64,000 bases of DNA from the NCBI GenBank assembly GCA_034670405.1, contig JAXDDX010000178.1:186001-250000 (forward strand). Direction: 5' to 3'. This document shows, piece by piece, positions 1-10,619 of the stretch. Numbering within the stretch: position 1 is the first letter of the stretch; each line of letters starts with the position of its first letter. The notes under the pieces were generated by a model that did no database searches, was not told where the DNA came from, and saw only the letters and a program-made list of their open reading frames with translations. Made by a program: the position numbers and the translations under genes. This DNA is from Hoplostethus atlanticus. Lineage: Eukaryota > Chordata > Actinopteri > Trachichthyiformes > Trachichthyidae.

Positions 1-197
1 CTGTTTCTCCCATTCTCTCTCCCTTTTCTCTCTCCCTCTCTTTTCTGCCTCCCGAAACACATAAAACACACAAGGGGAGCCGTTTTAAAGGATGGAGGTG
101 CTCGACCAAAACATTTCTTTTCATAATCCTGAAATTTGAACCCATTTGTGCCACCAACCAATACATTTGTCGTTTATGCCGGCTTAAAGAGTGCACC

Positions 198-211
198 GCG
201 CCCCCTAATGG
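198..211 (-). promoter_or_regulatory. CTCF-like core motif
   Basis: Read on the minus strand this is CCATTAGGGGGCGC, which fits the CTCF core (CCA, two variable bases, AGGGGGCGC). Only the motif is seen; occupancy cannot be judged from sequence. Confidence 0.35.
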
Positions 212-526
212 CCAACAACCTGCAGTATGAATTGTCTGACTGCTAACGTGTCAGAGCTCTATTAAGTATAATCTTGCGCCACACGTCTTCCCACAAATCC
301 CCTTGGGTGGACTGCAAAATCTCACGCCGGAGGATATCACTTTACAACCTTTCGTCATTTACCCGCCCCCCCCCCCGCCCCCTGCCTGTCTGTGAGTCTG
401 GCCTTACCGTCGAGACTCAGATGGTGACTAGTGACTTTGTAAAGAAAAAAAAGAAAAAAAAAGTCGTTGTGTTAGCATGAGTGGCCTCCCTCATGTGTTA
501 CGTGTGGTGTGTCATTGTGTGTGAAG

Positions 527-527
<1 letters not shown>

Positions 528-558
<31 letters not shown>
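528..558. repeat. (GT)n microsatellite
   Basis: About 15 uninterrupted GT units. An interrupted CA tract follows at 908-934. Confidence 0.95.
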
Positions 559-560
<2 letters not shown>

Positions 561-3500
561 TCAGGTCGTTTGTCAGGTTTTAAAAAAGCGCCCACCCTCC
601 CCCTGCTGCATTTTCCCTCACACTACTCTGCTACAGTACTGTGTAGCTCCAGCCCCACCCCTCCCACCACCCCACCCCCTCTCACTCTCCTCCCCTATTC
701 TCTCTCTCTCTCTCGCCCCTCGTCTGATAAGAGGCCTATGTTATGAGGACATTTGGTATTGGTATTTTGCACTCTGCTCGCTGATCTTAATGCACTTACA
801 AGCATGGCAGTCCCACTCCAGTCCCACACGGGGTTTTGATCCTGCTCCAGGTTTGCAACATGTTGCCCATCAACGACCCACAATGAATCCTCCTTGAAAG
901 CACAGGTGACACACACACACACCACACACACACAGGCATGCAAAGGTCCCCCCTCATTGTCTGCTTGCCAGTCCCTGCCTGGGCCAACGTTCTCCTGGGT
1001 GGCAGCTAAAATCAAAGCATTCATCCATCCTTGACCGTGAGAAGTAAAACGTGGAGCGGAGCGGCGCCAAACTGGGCTGGAGTGCGACTGCCACGCTGGT
1101 TGTGGGGAGTGACTGTGTCCTGTCAGCCTCTGGTTAGTGTTCTGTTCTAATCTGCTGGGCTCCCTTCGTGAACCTGTGGACGGTGCTTCTGTTCCGAGTG
1201 CCATGTGAGAAACAAATGCTTCAGTAAAAAGGATGTTTTACTTAATATGTTATCTTATTTTATTTTACCGTTATATTTTTTCGTTTGTTTGTTTGTTTGG
1301 TTATCCAAGGGTTTAAAGTTCAAAGTCCATACTCTTTAACGTGGGGACCTGCTAAACTGCATTCCTTTTTTAAATGTGATGAGTCTTTCTGTTGGTCTGA
1401 ACCATTTGTGCCAAATTGTATGTATTCCTCTGTCAATGCTTTGAATATTAACAGTGCACAAAAACTATGAAGAAAATGAAGAAAAAAAAATTCTGTTTCT
1501 GGATATGTTTCCTCGACCTTGTAGAAAAACAAAAATACGAAAAAAGTTGTCACAGTGTTTAATATTTGTATCCCAAATGCTCATGGGTGCTGACAGAATT
1601 TGTTGCTGCAGTTTACAAAAGGTTAAACAATTTGCAGTTTTTGATCGGTGGCAGTCTGGCTCAAGTGTAAGGCCTGCACTGTGCCTCTGTCCTTGCACAC
1701 AGCTTACCTCATTTCTGAGGCACCTCCCTCCATAATCCGTAACCTTCTCACTGTTTTACTTGCCCTCAGTTGTAGGCTAAATCATGTCAACCACTGACTG
1801 ATCCTGAAAAACCTACGTGTTTACAACCATAAAGTCAGTATCACAGTGAAAAGGGATGTGGGGAAGGTGCACGAAAGGTTCAAAACACCACCAAAAGACG
1901 CATAGAAATCTGAAATATTTCTCCGCACTCCAAAGCTCCACTGTTTTGTTTTTTTTCTTCTTTTCCTTACACATTTTTCCATACTGTGCATTTCAGTTTC
2001 TTTAAGCCTGTTTCCAAATGGCTTGTACAGCAAGTGAGGGAGCAGATGTTTTCACACAGCTGTGTAGGGATGTCATTGCTGTAACACAGCTGCACAGAAA
2101 ACCCAGCTTATTGGCTGGTCGCAGCTCAGCCCCGGCCCGTCCCAGACACAACACTTCCGCTTTACAGCTGATCTCAGTTCACTCGAGGCTTATTTGAGTC
2201 GTTCTACTTTTCCTGTGTTGCATCCCCAGAGCGTCTTGGCCGCTGCAGCATTATCAGCCAGACAAAAATCCTGCTCCGCATCTCCCCCTTCTCCATACAC
2301 TTTTGACATCTGGAATTTGAAATCGCATGCATTCATAGGCATGTGGAAAACAGATTGTAATTCTTTGTACTCAACATTTTCCCCTTGGTAATTTTGAACT
2401 AAAATGCCTTTGAGATGAACTCAGTCAGTGGGGTGGAGGTTATATGTCTAGGATCGGGGTGCAAGTGAGTAGCTTTGAGTGGATCTGTTGGCTCGACCCA
2501 CGCCCACCCCTTCCTACCCTGGCCTGCTGCCTGAAAGCTTTTCCACTACGGCGAAGCTGCAATGTATGTCATCTTGAACTGTTTTTCCAGTCATTCCAGA
2601 CATTTTTATGCAAGACAACTAATCAACTCAGAATTGCACAGGGAAAAAAACAGTGTTTGACGGTAGAAAATAAAGAAATTGGTAATTTTCTGAACGTTTT
2701 GGTTATAGATTTGATATTGCCAATAAACGTTCTTTGTTTTAGGGTCTAAATAATGAAGAAAATGAGCTTAGTAATTCCAATAGCTAGTTTGATGTCTCCC
2801 AGGCGACCACCATCCAGCTTTTGACATTCATTTGTCTCACTTTATATGGTTTCTCACAGGTCATTCCAAACAGCAGTTTCCCTTATGTCAGAAACCACTT
2901 AATTTAGCATCCATTAAAAAAAGACACCACCATTCTGCTTCACCGAATTCACTGCAGAAACTGCCACGCACCCATTTCTCCTTCGCACTTCAGTGTTTGA
3001 TGTAAACTATAGTATTCCGAGTCAGAATGAGAGCGCTCTGTCGGAGGATTGTTGCCACATGCAGAGCTGCTGTCCCCACTCGTCCACTCCCAAGAACACA
3101 AACACACACCCCTCCCTCCGAGAAAAAAACACATCTGGCTGCAGCTTCCTGTTCCTTAGCAGTCACTGTAAAGTATAGCAAATGCAGCAACACCGCCGCA
3201 ACATTGCAGAGATGCTAAGAGACCGACTTGGCTGGGCTTGTCGTGTACAGTACTAGGATCCATGTTTAGATGACCAGGAAAAGTAAGGCATGCGTGTATG
3301 TATAGCTCACCCTCTCTTTCACGTTAGTACAGTAGTCATGTAGTGGTGTGGTGCAAGGAGGGGGTGAAAGTCCTTCCGGTCGTATCAAGTTGCCAACTGC
3401 AGCCAAACCACTTCCCCCTGTGCCACTCCACCCCTGCTATCCTCACCCTCAGCATTGGCACTGTCAGGGTCAGCTGGGACATACATGATACACATTAACC

Positions 3501-3838
3501 TATCTCTGGGAATGCTTCAGAAAAACACATTTCACATCCATCCTGCTATACACCTGCTGTTAAAAGAGTTCAGTCAATACTGGTGATTTTCTACAAGGCA
3601 TACCCAACAGGTTGATTTGTTAGCTAGTTCTCCTCCACTCTCTCCTTCCTTGTGTTGTTTTTCCCAGTTGCAAACACTCTTCTCGTCTCCACTTTGGTTT
3701 TTAAACCCTTTGAATTGATGCTGCTTCTGTGCTTGACTCTGGGTTTACTGCGTGGTGCCATGTTGTCCACATGGCCTCTAGAGCTTGTAACGCTTCAGTG
3801 TGTAATGTTACCATATGCCTTACATGTTTTCCAGGACT

Positions 3839-3844
3839 AATAAA
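3839..3844 (+). terminator. Poly(A) signal of the left-hand plus-strand gene
   Basis: AATAAA follows a stretch without genes and lies 35 bases left of the oppositely oriented signal of the Deltex-like gene. It marks the likely end of the transcript entering from the left edge. Confidence 0.5.
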
Positions 3845-3878
3845 AAAGCATAACAAAAAAAAGTCAGGAGATGGGCTT

Positions 3879-3884
3879 TTTATT
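3879..3884 (-). terminator. Poly(A) signal of the Deltex-like gene
   Basis: Plus-strand TTTATT reads AATAAA on the minus strand. It lies about 580 bases beyond the stop codon at 4465, so the 3' UTR would run from 4464 to about 3865. Its end almost touches the end of the convergent transcript. Confidence 0.5.
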
Positions 3885-4464
3885 TCTGTAGTCTTTGCGT
3901 GTCTCTGGCCTCAGAGAGAACATCAGAATAGAATACAACAGAATAGAAGAATAGAATAGAAAATAATGTGTCAATTTTTACCCATTTTTTCTACAGAGTA
4001 CAAAATATACATGTATAAAATACAAGCTATATAAAATGCACTTTTACACAACAGAGCTCACAAAACGTGGAACAGTATAGGTATGTGCAGGAATGTAATC
4101 AGCAATAATGAAGACTATGGTGAGACTATGTTAGCTTCAGATTAAACAATAAGGTAGGCCTATGTGTACCGCATTGTCATCTTCATCTTTGCCATTTTTA
4201 AAGATCAGAAGTCAAATAGTGCAAATCAGGCAAGTGCAAGACAAGTTTTAAAAATAATTTTGAAAAATCAAGAATAACTGCAATGGCAATCCTAACTCCA
4301 ATCAAGGTAAGCTGAATAGGAAAATTGACATCCTACTGGTATTATGTGAAAGAACTTTTCAGAACTGTACAAATGCAGTGCAAACGACATTGCCATATAT
4401 ACAGATGAGAAAAACATATAAAAGTACATCAAAATTTAAAACAACTCCTGGTCAGTTTTTTTTT

Positions 4465-7400
4465 TTAGTCTTGAGACTTGGCTGCTGTCTCCTCGATCCC
4501 ATAAGAGGTCAAGACCTCAGATAAGCGAGTGAAGTAGCTGGAGTCTGGATAACCGTTCCTGAGAAACACAAAGAGAAAGCTGTTTATGTCAGACATATGA
4601 ACTAGTGTTTCTGACCTTTAATGCTGCGGCTCCGTTAGACGAGCCCAGCGGCCTCGCTCACCCTGATTTGCCTCCCTGTAGGCTGGTCTTGTGTGGGATG
4701 CAGTCCCAGGTCACCCTGGCCCCTGCCTCTTTGCCGGTCACAGTGAAGGTGAGTCCCAGCCTGAAGGCTCTCTCCAGCCTGGGCAACAGCTTCCTCGTTC
4801 TGTCACAGAGAGGAAGGTAGGCCTCGAACACGCCACCTTGAAATGGAAACCCAGGAGAAGGGTGACCCCCCTGGTACGACGGAAAGCAAAGAGCACGGTC
4901 ATTAACACTGCCTCCAGGTACAAATGTTAGATAAGATGGTTTTAATAGCATCAATCTAAATGGTTATGTAATTGAATACATTCATTATCTATTTTTTTTA
5001 AAGTAAGCCCCTCACCCCTTGGATACCATCAGGAATGTAGTATGTGATCTTGACGGTGCAGTCCTTGCTGTGACCAAGTAGGCTAATGGGCAGTTCAGAA
5101 TAGCTCATGCTGCCCTGGATTCCTAGGGGCACTGGCTCTGTCTTTGGACAAACCCTGCAGTGGACGTGTACTAGGATCAGGCACTTTGAGCACAAGGTCA
5201 CCCCACACTCTGTCCTCTTCACGGATGCCCCACTTTCCCCACACACACAGATGCCTCCTTGACTTGACCTGGATCCCTCCGGCATCTCTGGTCCTCTGTA
5301 CGGTCTCTTGTCCTTCTGGGTCACGTCTTGATCGGTGTGTACCGCTGTCGGCCCGATGCCATTCATGCGTCTCACGCTTGTATCGTTTCCTTTGGTAGAG
5401 TGGCTGACGAACGTGTCAGTCTTCTGTCCGTCCACCTGCATTGTACCTGCCCTTCTCACTTTCTCCTTAATGACAGGGTCTTTCCTCACTACTGGTAGGC
5501 TAACGGATCCATTCATGAGCTCTGCGTCGCTGCCCCTCCGTCTCTCACTCGAGTCACCTCTTTGGATTGCTTTCCTTTCCTGACCACTACCAGTCGCACA
5601 ATCTCTGCTTCTTTGGTTCTCTAGGTTCTGTCGAGGGTTATCGCTATCATGCAGAGTGGTATTTTGGTCATCGTTCACTTGTGCAGGGGCGGACTTGGAC
5701 TGATTCAAAATGGAAGTAAAGGGGCTTGAGGAGTCCTGCTGTTCAGGTATCTGGACCGATGTTCCAGAAAACACCTCTCTCAGTGCAGCGCCCACCTGAG
5801 AACACAACTCTTCGGGGCCAAGGAGAAATAAGCTATCTTTCAATATCTGGATGGAAACCTTCTTAAACCGGCTGCGCACTTCAGCGCAACACACTTCTAA
5901 GATTTCATCTTCTGGGTCGGACATGCCCATCTCTGACAAAGACAGCACCTGCACACAGAAATCTGCGGTAACCGTGGCCAGCAGCTTCTGTAAACTCAGC
6001 TGACAAGAACTCACTGTGGACGAGTCTACCCCTCTCATGATGACAGTCAGATCGCGGCTAGATTCTGAATCCCTCTCCTTGATCTGCAGATCAGAGGTCA
6101 AGTCTTCCAGCCGAGTGCCATAGACCTCTTTTATGTACAGCCACACCCTCTTGGCAACTGTAAACTCTGCACTATATACTTCCCTCTTGTCCCTCCCTGT
6201 TCGGTTACTGAAGCTAGATGACCTGCCCCTGGCTCTGAGCGTGGACTTCCCAGAGTCCTCTTGACCCCCTTCACCCATAACTTGGGCCTTAGGTCGGGAT
6301 ATCCCTGAGAAACTACTGGCTCGCTTCAAATTGGACCCAAACCCAGTGGGTGGGAGTGCAGTGCTGCCTGACAGATTGGTCTGAGTTGTACTGAGGGGGG
6401 CTGTCGTAACCTTATGTTGACTGTTCACTAATATTGAGTTTATGGAGGATTCATTCTGCATAGTGGTGGATGAAAATGGAGTACCTATACCCTTAAACAA
6501 GATGTCCCCTCCAGTGTTTTGTGCTGCTGCTCTGGAGGGTCCTCCACCAGCAAACCCTGCTGTTTCTGACAGTACGTCATGCCCCAACATGGGACCAAGA
6601 CCTGTTCGTCTACTGGGAGATGAGGCCCCAGGTAAGGAGAAGTCACCTGGTCGAGTCCCTAACCCACCCAACCCTGAGTCTCTAAACCGAGCAGCTAGTT
6701 TATACCTTCTGGTTCCCTCAGCTCTCCTCTCATTCTCATCTGACCTCAGCATCTTATCTGCCCTACCATCCGGTGATCCCGGTACGGAAGACAGGGAGAG
6801 GGTGAGTCTCTCCTCGTCAGCTGGTTTTGATGGCCCCGGGTCAAATGACGGAGATCTAAGAAGACTGGCCACATCCTCGCCTTTACCCCTCACCTCACCG
6901 TTGTCCAAGAGAAAAAACTGCTTGGCCTCAGACACGTCACTACTGCTCCCAATGATATAGATGTTTTGGTCATCTTCATTCAGGAGGAGTTTGGGGAGTC
7001 GGACACCTAACTCCTCCATCGCCCTTTGCAGGCCTCCTCTGGGAGAGAGGATAATCTTAGGTAGCTGAGCTCGGCGGATCTTTGCCTCATTCTCCTGGTA
7101 AAGCCTACTTAGTTCCCCACTTGCCAACTTTAGGCACTCCTGGTCACCACCTACTCCCTCCATCCATGTTGCTCTCTGCAGAAACACAGTGGTCACCCCC
7201 TGAGTGGTCATATCCACCACCTCAACGCCATACTGATTGAGGATATATTGGTACTCCTCTCTACAGTGTTTCTGCAGATACTGGAACAGGTCTGCATCCA
7301 TAATCAGTGAGAAGTCCTCCTCTGCTGTGGGAGGATCCCCGGGAAGCTGCAGAGCCACAGCCCCAACCTCCGTCTGGCCTGTGTCTTTCCAACTGTGACC

Positions 7401-8569
7401 CCCAGGTATCAGGTCTCCACGAGGGCTTGAGCTACGATCCCCAGAAGGTCTGCCTCCGCGAACTTGCTCTGTATGTTCTCTCGACTCCTTAGGTCTCCTG
7501 CCCTGACCTCCCGACTCCTGAGTGTGAGGCCTCTGCTTTGTATGGATAGCCCCGGAGCCACTGGAGGAAGGGTGACCTGTGTCCGTGTGTTCTGCAGATC
7601 CTGGACCTCCAGTAAGCCCAAGCAGTTGTGCCAAAGCAGCCTGGACCTGGGAGTAGGAACCCCTCAGCTTGCACAGTTTCTCTAGAGTGCTATAGTGTAT
7701 CTGAATTTCAGGGTGGGTCTTATTAACGGCTGTCACTGCCGTTCGTCCCAGAGGCAGCTGGCTGTAGTCAACAGTTACTGACATACTCAAGATGACCTAC
7801 AACGAGGAAAGAGGGGGAAATAAAACATTCAACGATTGATGCCCAATATCTCAACAATATTTTTTGTCATATTTTCCATTATTCTGATTATATATATATA
7901 CCTTATCTGGCTCCAGACTTTCGCGATGCTCAGTTAAGGTTAGTTCATGCTTCTTCCCATCCACTTTCAGAATGTGTTGGCCATGTTGAATAACTCTCTG
8001 TGCCACTGTGTGAGTGGGGCCACCAGAGGGAAATCAATTCTCAGTCTGTGAAGCATCCTGACTAAGCGCTTTTACCACTGGCCTCTCCACTGACATGGAT
8101 GCCAACATTCTAGCTCAGTGTAAATCAATAGTGACAGGCAATACAGCACAACACCTTACACTTAATACCTTGCAAATGACTGCAACTAAATTTTACAGTG
8201 GAAATGAGTCACGGATGCGTTCTCGTCCAGTTCTAAGTGAATGTTACCAATTACATGGGCATTATTTTAAGTGTGTGTATCATTTCACCAACATGTCTCT
8301 TGTATAAAATCAAATCACCCTCCCTGTATAAGACTGGACCCCTAGACTTAATATGCACATACATACACACTCTGATCTTACTGACCTCCACTGTCCTCAA
8401 AGGTGACGAGGGCAGAGCCAGGCATCGCCTTGACGATGGTGACAGAGGCCACTTCCCCTCCCCCGTTCCTGGCTCTAAGGAAGTGGATATATAGCTTGTC
8501 TGTCAGCTTGTCATCCTCAACGTCTGTGGGCAGGCCACTCACCCTCACCGTCCAACCCTGCTCTGCCAT
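4465..8569 (-). CDS. RBM43/NID-like and Deltex C-terminal domain fusion protein (putative E3 ubiquitin ligase)
   Basis: Coding exons on the minus strand are 8569-8386, 8005-7902, 7796-5016, 4870-4662 and 4558-4465. All have GT-AG borders and join in frame to 1123 residues. Residues 1 to about 160 resemble the N-terminal RRM/NID-type half of RBM43 and IFI35/NMI proteins (start MAEQGWTVRVSGLP). A second RBM43/KH-like segment lies near residues 260-400, followed by a long serine-rich linker and another KH-like block near 660-800. Residues 948-981 hold a cysteine cluster that looks like a broken RING: CxC at 948/950, then C962, C967, C970, C978 and C981, with Val964 where DTX3L has the zinc-binding His. 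Residues 1016-1116 form a clear Deltex C-terminal domain (YYIPDGIQ, HPSPG, AYLP, HKTS, GYPD). Deltex proteins ubiquitinate targets and recognise ADP-ribose; DTX3L acts with PARP9 in antiviral responses. That this protein does the same is inference. An upstream non-coding exon is inferred at about 9559-9610. Confidence 0.85.
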
Positions 8570-8574
8570 CTGCT
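8569..8574 (-). other. Tandem (NAGNAG) acceptor before the start codon
   Basis: On the minus strand the acceptor reads CAGCAG followed directly by the ATG. Splicing after either AG keeps the same start codon and changes only three bases of the 5' UTR. It supports the choice of ATG at 8569. Confidence 0.6.
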
Positions 8575-9557
8575 GGGTGAAACACAATCAAAGCTGTAAA
8601 TGAATACTGGAGAAATCTGGAATGACTGCATGACTGTCGTTGATCGCAAGAAACAGAAACAGTCTGGTTTCTGCGGTGACAGCGAGAGCAAACTCAAACA
8701 TCCTGATGACTACCAGCCAAAACACAACAACTCCTTATGCAACCTTTTCTTAGCAGAAATTTCAGTATCATGCAACCATTCAACAGGTCTACTCAAACAA
8801 ATTTGGAAGGGTTATGCACATATTTGATAACATAACACCCTCTGTTGGGGGTTGCTAGGACACTACATCAACATAATAAAAAAATGTCCAAGACAGCTAT
8901 CATCACCAATAAGGCTCATGTGTTGTTTAAAGCATTGCAAGCCTACGTATGGATAATTATGGATAATAAAATTGCTACTTACTCTTAACAAAGTGTCTTC
9001 TCTGATCCCTCTCTACCTGTTTCTTTGAAAGATTAACGATGGGCTAAACTGGTGTATCTTTCCTGATCTCACAGCCATGATTATGTTGTATACAATTGTG
9101 GGCTGATTCTGTATTTTCACAGAAAAGCTAAATTTCTTGTTCCCTCTTTTGGTGCAAATCACCATGTGGAAGTTGATGCAAATATGGATTTTCTGTACCG
9201 AAACGCCCCTGTTTCCTCGACTCATGTGCAACCTACAGTTTGCTGCTATCTTAATGGCAACTGGTTGAAAAAAACTAAACTGGTACAAAAACTATTTTAA
9301 CTTTCTTGACTAACGCATAAATCCACCCATCCCTCTAGATTGTATGCTGGAAATTTACTGCTACAGCATGTCAATAAACGGATGTAGAAGCGAAAAGGAA
9401 AGCTACAGTGCAGAGTAGAGCTTCAAGGAAGTGCAAAAATCAGTCACATCTAAACTGACAATCTGCTTATCTTACTCTCGCCGTATCAGGGCTTGTTTCT
9501 AAGCTCTAAGGAGTTAACATTTGTATCATCTTTTTGATTGCGTTCTCTTGATCTTAC

Positions 9558-9618
9558 CTTACAAATCGTTCACCCCCTTTCACTCAGTGATCGTCGCACT
9601 TCAACACAAAACATGGAA
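9558..9618 (-). other. Inferred non-coding exon 1 of the Deltex-like gene
   Basis: A strong donor (AAG/GTAAGA on the minus strand) ends at 9558, about 990 bases upstream of the coding exon acceptor. An IRF-type site lies just above it. The exon has a short out-of-frame ATG followed by a stop, a possible small uORF. The true 5' end is a guess. Confidence 0.45.
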
Positions 9619-9632
9619 GAAAAGTGAAAGTA
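9619..9632. promoter_or_regulatory. IRF/ISRE-like element
   Basis: GAAAAGTGAAAGTA contains the IRF core AANNGAAAG and closely resembles ISRE and PRDM1 sites. It lies directly upstream of the inferred first exon of the Deltex-like gene, whose relatives (DTX3L, PARP9, IFI35) are known interferon-induced genes. Interferon control here is inferred. Confidence 0.5.
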
Positions 9633-9661
9633 AAAAATGATTGTGCGGTGTGTCGTGTTGT

Positions 9662-9676
9662 CGCCAGGGGGCGACT
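9662..9676 (+). promoter_or_regulatory. CTCF-like core motif in the divergent promoter
   Basis: The motif CGCCAGGGGGCGACT matches the 3' part of the CTCF core. It lies between the IRF-like site and the CCAAT boxes of phb1, where an insulating role would make sense, but this is not shown. Confidence 0.35.
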
Positions 9677-9901
9677 AAGTGCTGTGTCGAGATAGAGCCA
9701 GAAGGAGAGAAGACAATAAAACATGGCAACATTTTTTTTTAAGATAACGCGCAGTAGCTAATCAAATTAAGCGCTTGACTAGAAATGCCTATATGCCCAT
9801 TTGTTTTGAAAACAGCTGCGTGGATAGATTGGCTTTCTTGAGAAACACTTATCTCTTGAACCACACAGCTCGTGAACTTTAACCACTGTTTGGCCCGTTT
9901 A

Positions 9902-9919
9902 ACTACAATTACCAGAATG
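9902..9919 (+). promoter_or_regulatory. ZNF143/STAF-type promoter motif
   Basis: ACTACAATTACCAGAATG plus the following C matches the long ZNF143 (SBS2) promoter motif, from memory ACTACAATTCCCAGAATGC, with one substitution. Such motifs are typical of housekeeping and divergent promoters, which fits its place between the Deltex-like gene and phb1. Confidence 0.65.
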
Positions 9920-9940
9920 CTCTCTGATATTTCTTGGTCA

Positions 9941-10024
9941 CCAATGAACGTCCGGCATAATCCCGACACCAATCGCTCGCCGTCCAATCGAAGAGGACGT
10001 TGTTACAACCCGTGCGCATGCTCG
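9941..10024 (+). promoter_or_regulatory. phb1 core promoter: CCAAT boxes and NRF1-like site
   Basis: Three CCAAT boxes stand at 9941, 9969 and 9984. An NRF1-like site (TGCGCATGCTCG, 10013-10024) follows just before the inferred phb1 transcription start. NRF1 commonly drives nuclear genes for mitochondrial proteins, which suits prohibitin. No TATA box is apparent. Confidence 0.55.
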
Positions 10025-10619
10025 CTAGAGGAGATGTTTCATGTGTTTTACTGCCTACGTCGATTCTGGTGGAGGTCACACACATCTAACTAAACCTGAG
10101 GTGAGTGCTAATATGAGGCGTGCTCGTATCATTGAGTATATTTAATTGAGTAATCATAACCTCATCAGATAACAGATAATAACGCCATGAATACGATGCA
10201 TTCATGAAATCTGTTATTACTACATTTTACGCGAGTGTTGAGTAACTAAATGTGAGCGTTAGTCCATTTGCGTGAGCACTGGAAGATACGTGCGTGCAGT
10301 TATCTTGCTAGTTCGATCTGTAACGTTATGACACCAGCTTGCCTATGGTTTAAGTAATTATTTAACGTTTTATATATGACTTACATGTCGCCAACCCTAG
10401 GCCATAGAAATTGGTTTAGTTAGCCGGCGAGCTAACGTTAGCTAGCATCTTCAGCCTTGGCATCACTCAGCCCAAGGCCAAAGCCAAACTGTTACTTGAG
10501 GCTTAAAGGCCAAACAGCATATAGCTGCCAAATGGACTGTAGTTTAGCATGAGAGTGTAGCTGTGTATAACTAACGTTTCAACCTCCTGCTTAATTTTCA
10601 GTGTCACTGGATTGCTGTC

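Larger units (their letters stand above)
1..3860 (+). other. Probable 3' UTR of an unidentified plus-strand gene (partial)
   Basis: No open frame here looks like a real protein: the longer ones are built on GT repeats, C-rich runs or antisense of them. The stretch starts with a pyrimidine-rich tract, carries several microsatellites, and ends at a canonical AATAAA at 3839-3844. The next gene, on the other strand, has its own poly(A) signal 35 bases further on. That arrangement is what a tail-to-tail gene pair shows, so I read this segment as the long 3' UTR (or last exon plus intron) of a gene whose coding part lies left of the window. I could not identify that gene. Confidence 0.45.

Noticed and set aside
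481..897. 138-codon plus-strand frame
   Set aside because: It reads through a GT microsatellite and C-rich low-complexity DNA; no domain or splice context supports it.
695..1204. 169-codon minus-strand frame
   Set aside because: It passes through a CA repeat and lies in what looks like a 3' UTR; the composition is not protein-like.
1..3860. Left-edge gene identified as NGFR from human synteny
   Set aside because: In human NGFR is the next gene beside PHB1 but is in the opposite orientation to the one implied here, and no coding sequence is visible to test it.
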